From: Paenibacillus sp.
GTDB taxonomy: Bacteria; Bacillota; Bacilli; Paenibacillales; NBRC-103111
Length of the DNA stretch: 5,768 bases
Assembly (NCBI GenBank): GCA_029239545.1
Contig: JARBUQ010000327.1
Coordinates: 1-5,768, forward strand
Direction: 5' to 3'
This document shows positions 5,753-5,768 of this stretch, piece after piece. A program made the position numbers and the translations under genes. The notes under the pieces are model-generated. The model was not told where the DNA came from and made no database searches. It saw only the letters and a program-made list of their open reading frames with translations. How positions within the stretch are numbered: position 1 is the first letter of the stretch; each line of letters opens with the position of its first letter.

Positions 5753-5768
5753 CATGGATGTGGGAGTT

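Noticed and set aside
1..5768. CRISPR array, insertion sequence, tRNA gene or phage attachment site
   Set aside because: No regularly spaced repeats, transposase-like product, terminal inverted repeats or tRNA cloverleaf were seen.

Overview
This window looks like a chromosomal segment of an endospore-forming, low-to-mid GC Gram-positive bacterium. The best guess is Bacillaceae or Paenibacillaceae, and the protein style is Paenibacillus-like, though that genus call is an impression and not a search result. The main reasons are a complete spore photoproduct lyase (DNA repair in germinating spores), an MntR close to the Bacillus subtilis protein over its whole length, a CcdA of Bacillus type, and strong purine-rich Shine-Dalgarno sites before most genes.

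Layout. Bases 1-474 contain no credible gene. About 120-437 can fold into an unusually well-paired structure: a row of hairpins, then a long bulged helix enclosing a perfect hairpin, with a possible pseudoknot. I annotate this as a candidate structured RNA on the + strand. At 475-504 there is a consensus SigA promoter (TTGACA, 18 bp, TATAAT). A 27-bp imperfect palindrome resembling a Zur box covers its expected +1. It drives znuA (575-1531, zinc-binding lipoprotein), znuC (1575-2390, ATPase), znuB (2443-3246, permease, TTG start) and, with no visible terminator between, ccdA (3284-3997, thiol-disulfide membrane carrier). These four genes lie in one direction with gaps of 37-52 bp and probably form one transcript.

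The opposite-strand gene splB (5075-4008) ends 10 bp from the end of ccdA, so the two transcription units converge. Divergent from splB, after a 216-bp intergenic region, is mntR (5292-5717), a manganese-sensing DtxR-family repressor that ends in a strong intrinsic terminator (5721-5752).

How they work together. ZnuA captures zinc outside the membrane, and ZnuB with ZnuC imports it. Zur with bound zinc would shut the operon off through the palindrome. CcdA carries reducing equivalents across the membrane to extracytoplasmic thioredoxin-like proteins; its place at the end of a zinc operon is the least expected part of the gene order. MntR governs manganese homeostasis and SplB spore DNA repair, so neither has an obvious functional tie to the zinc operon. 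The protein-coding content is well-known families. The least explained part of the window is the structured non-coding region at the left.
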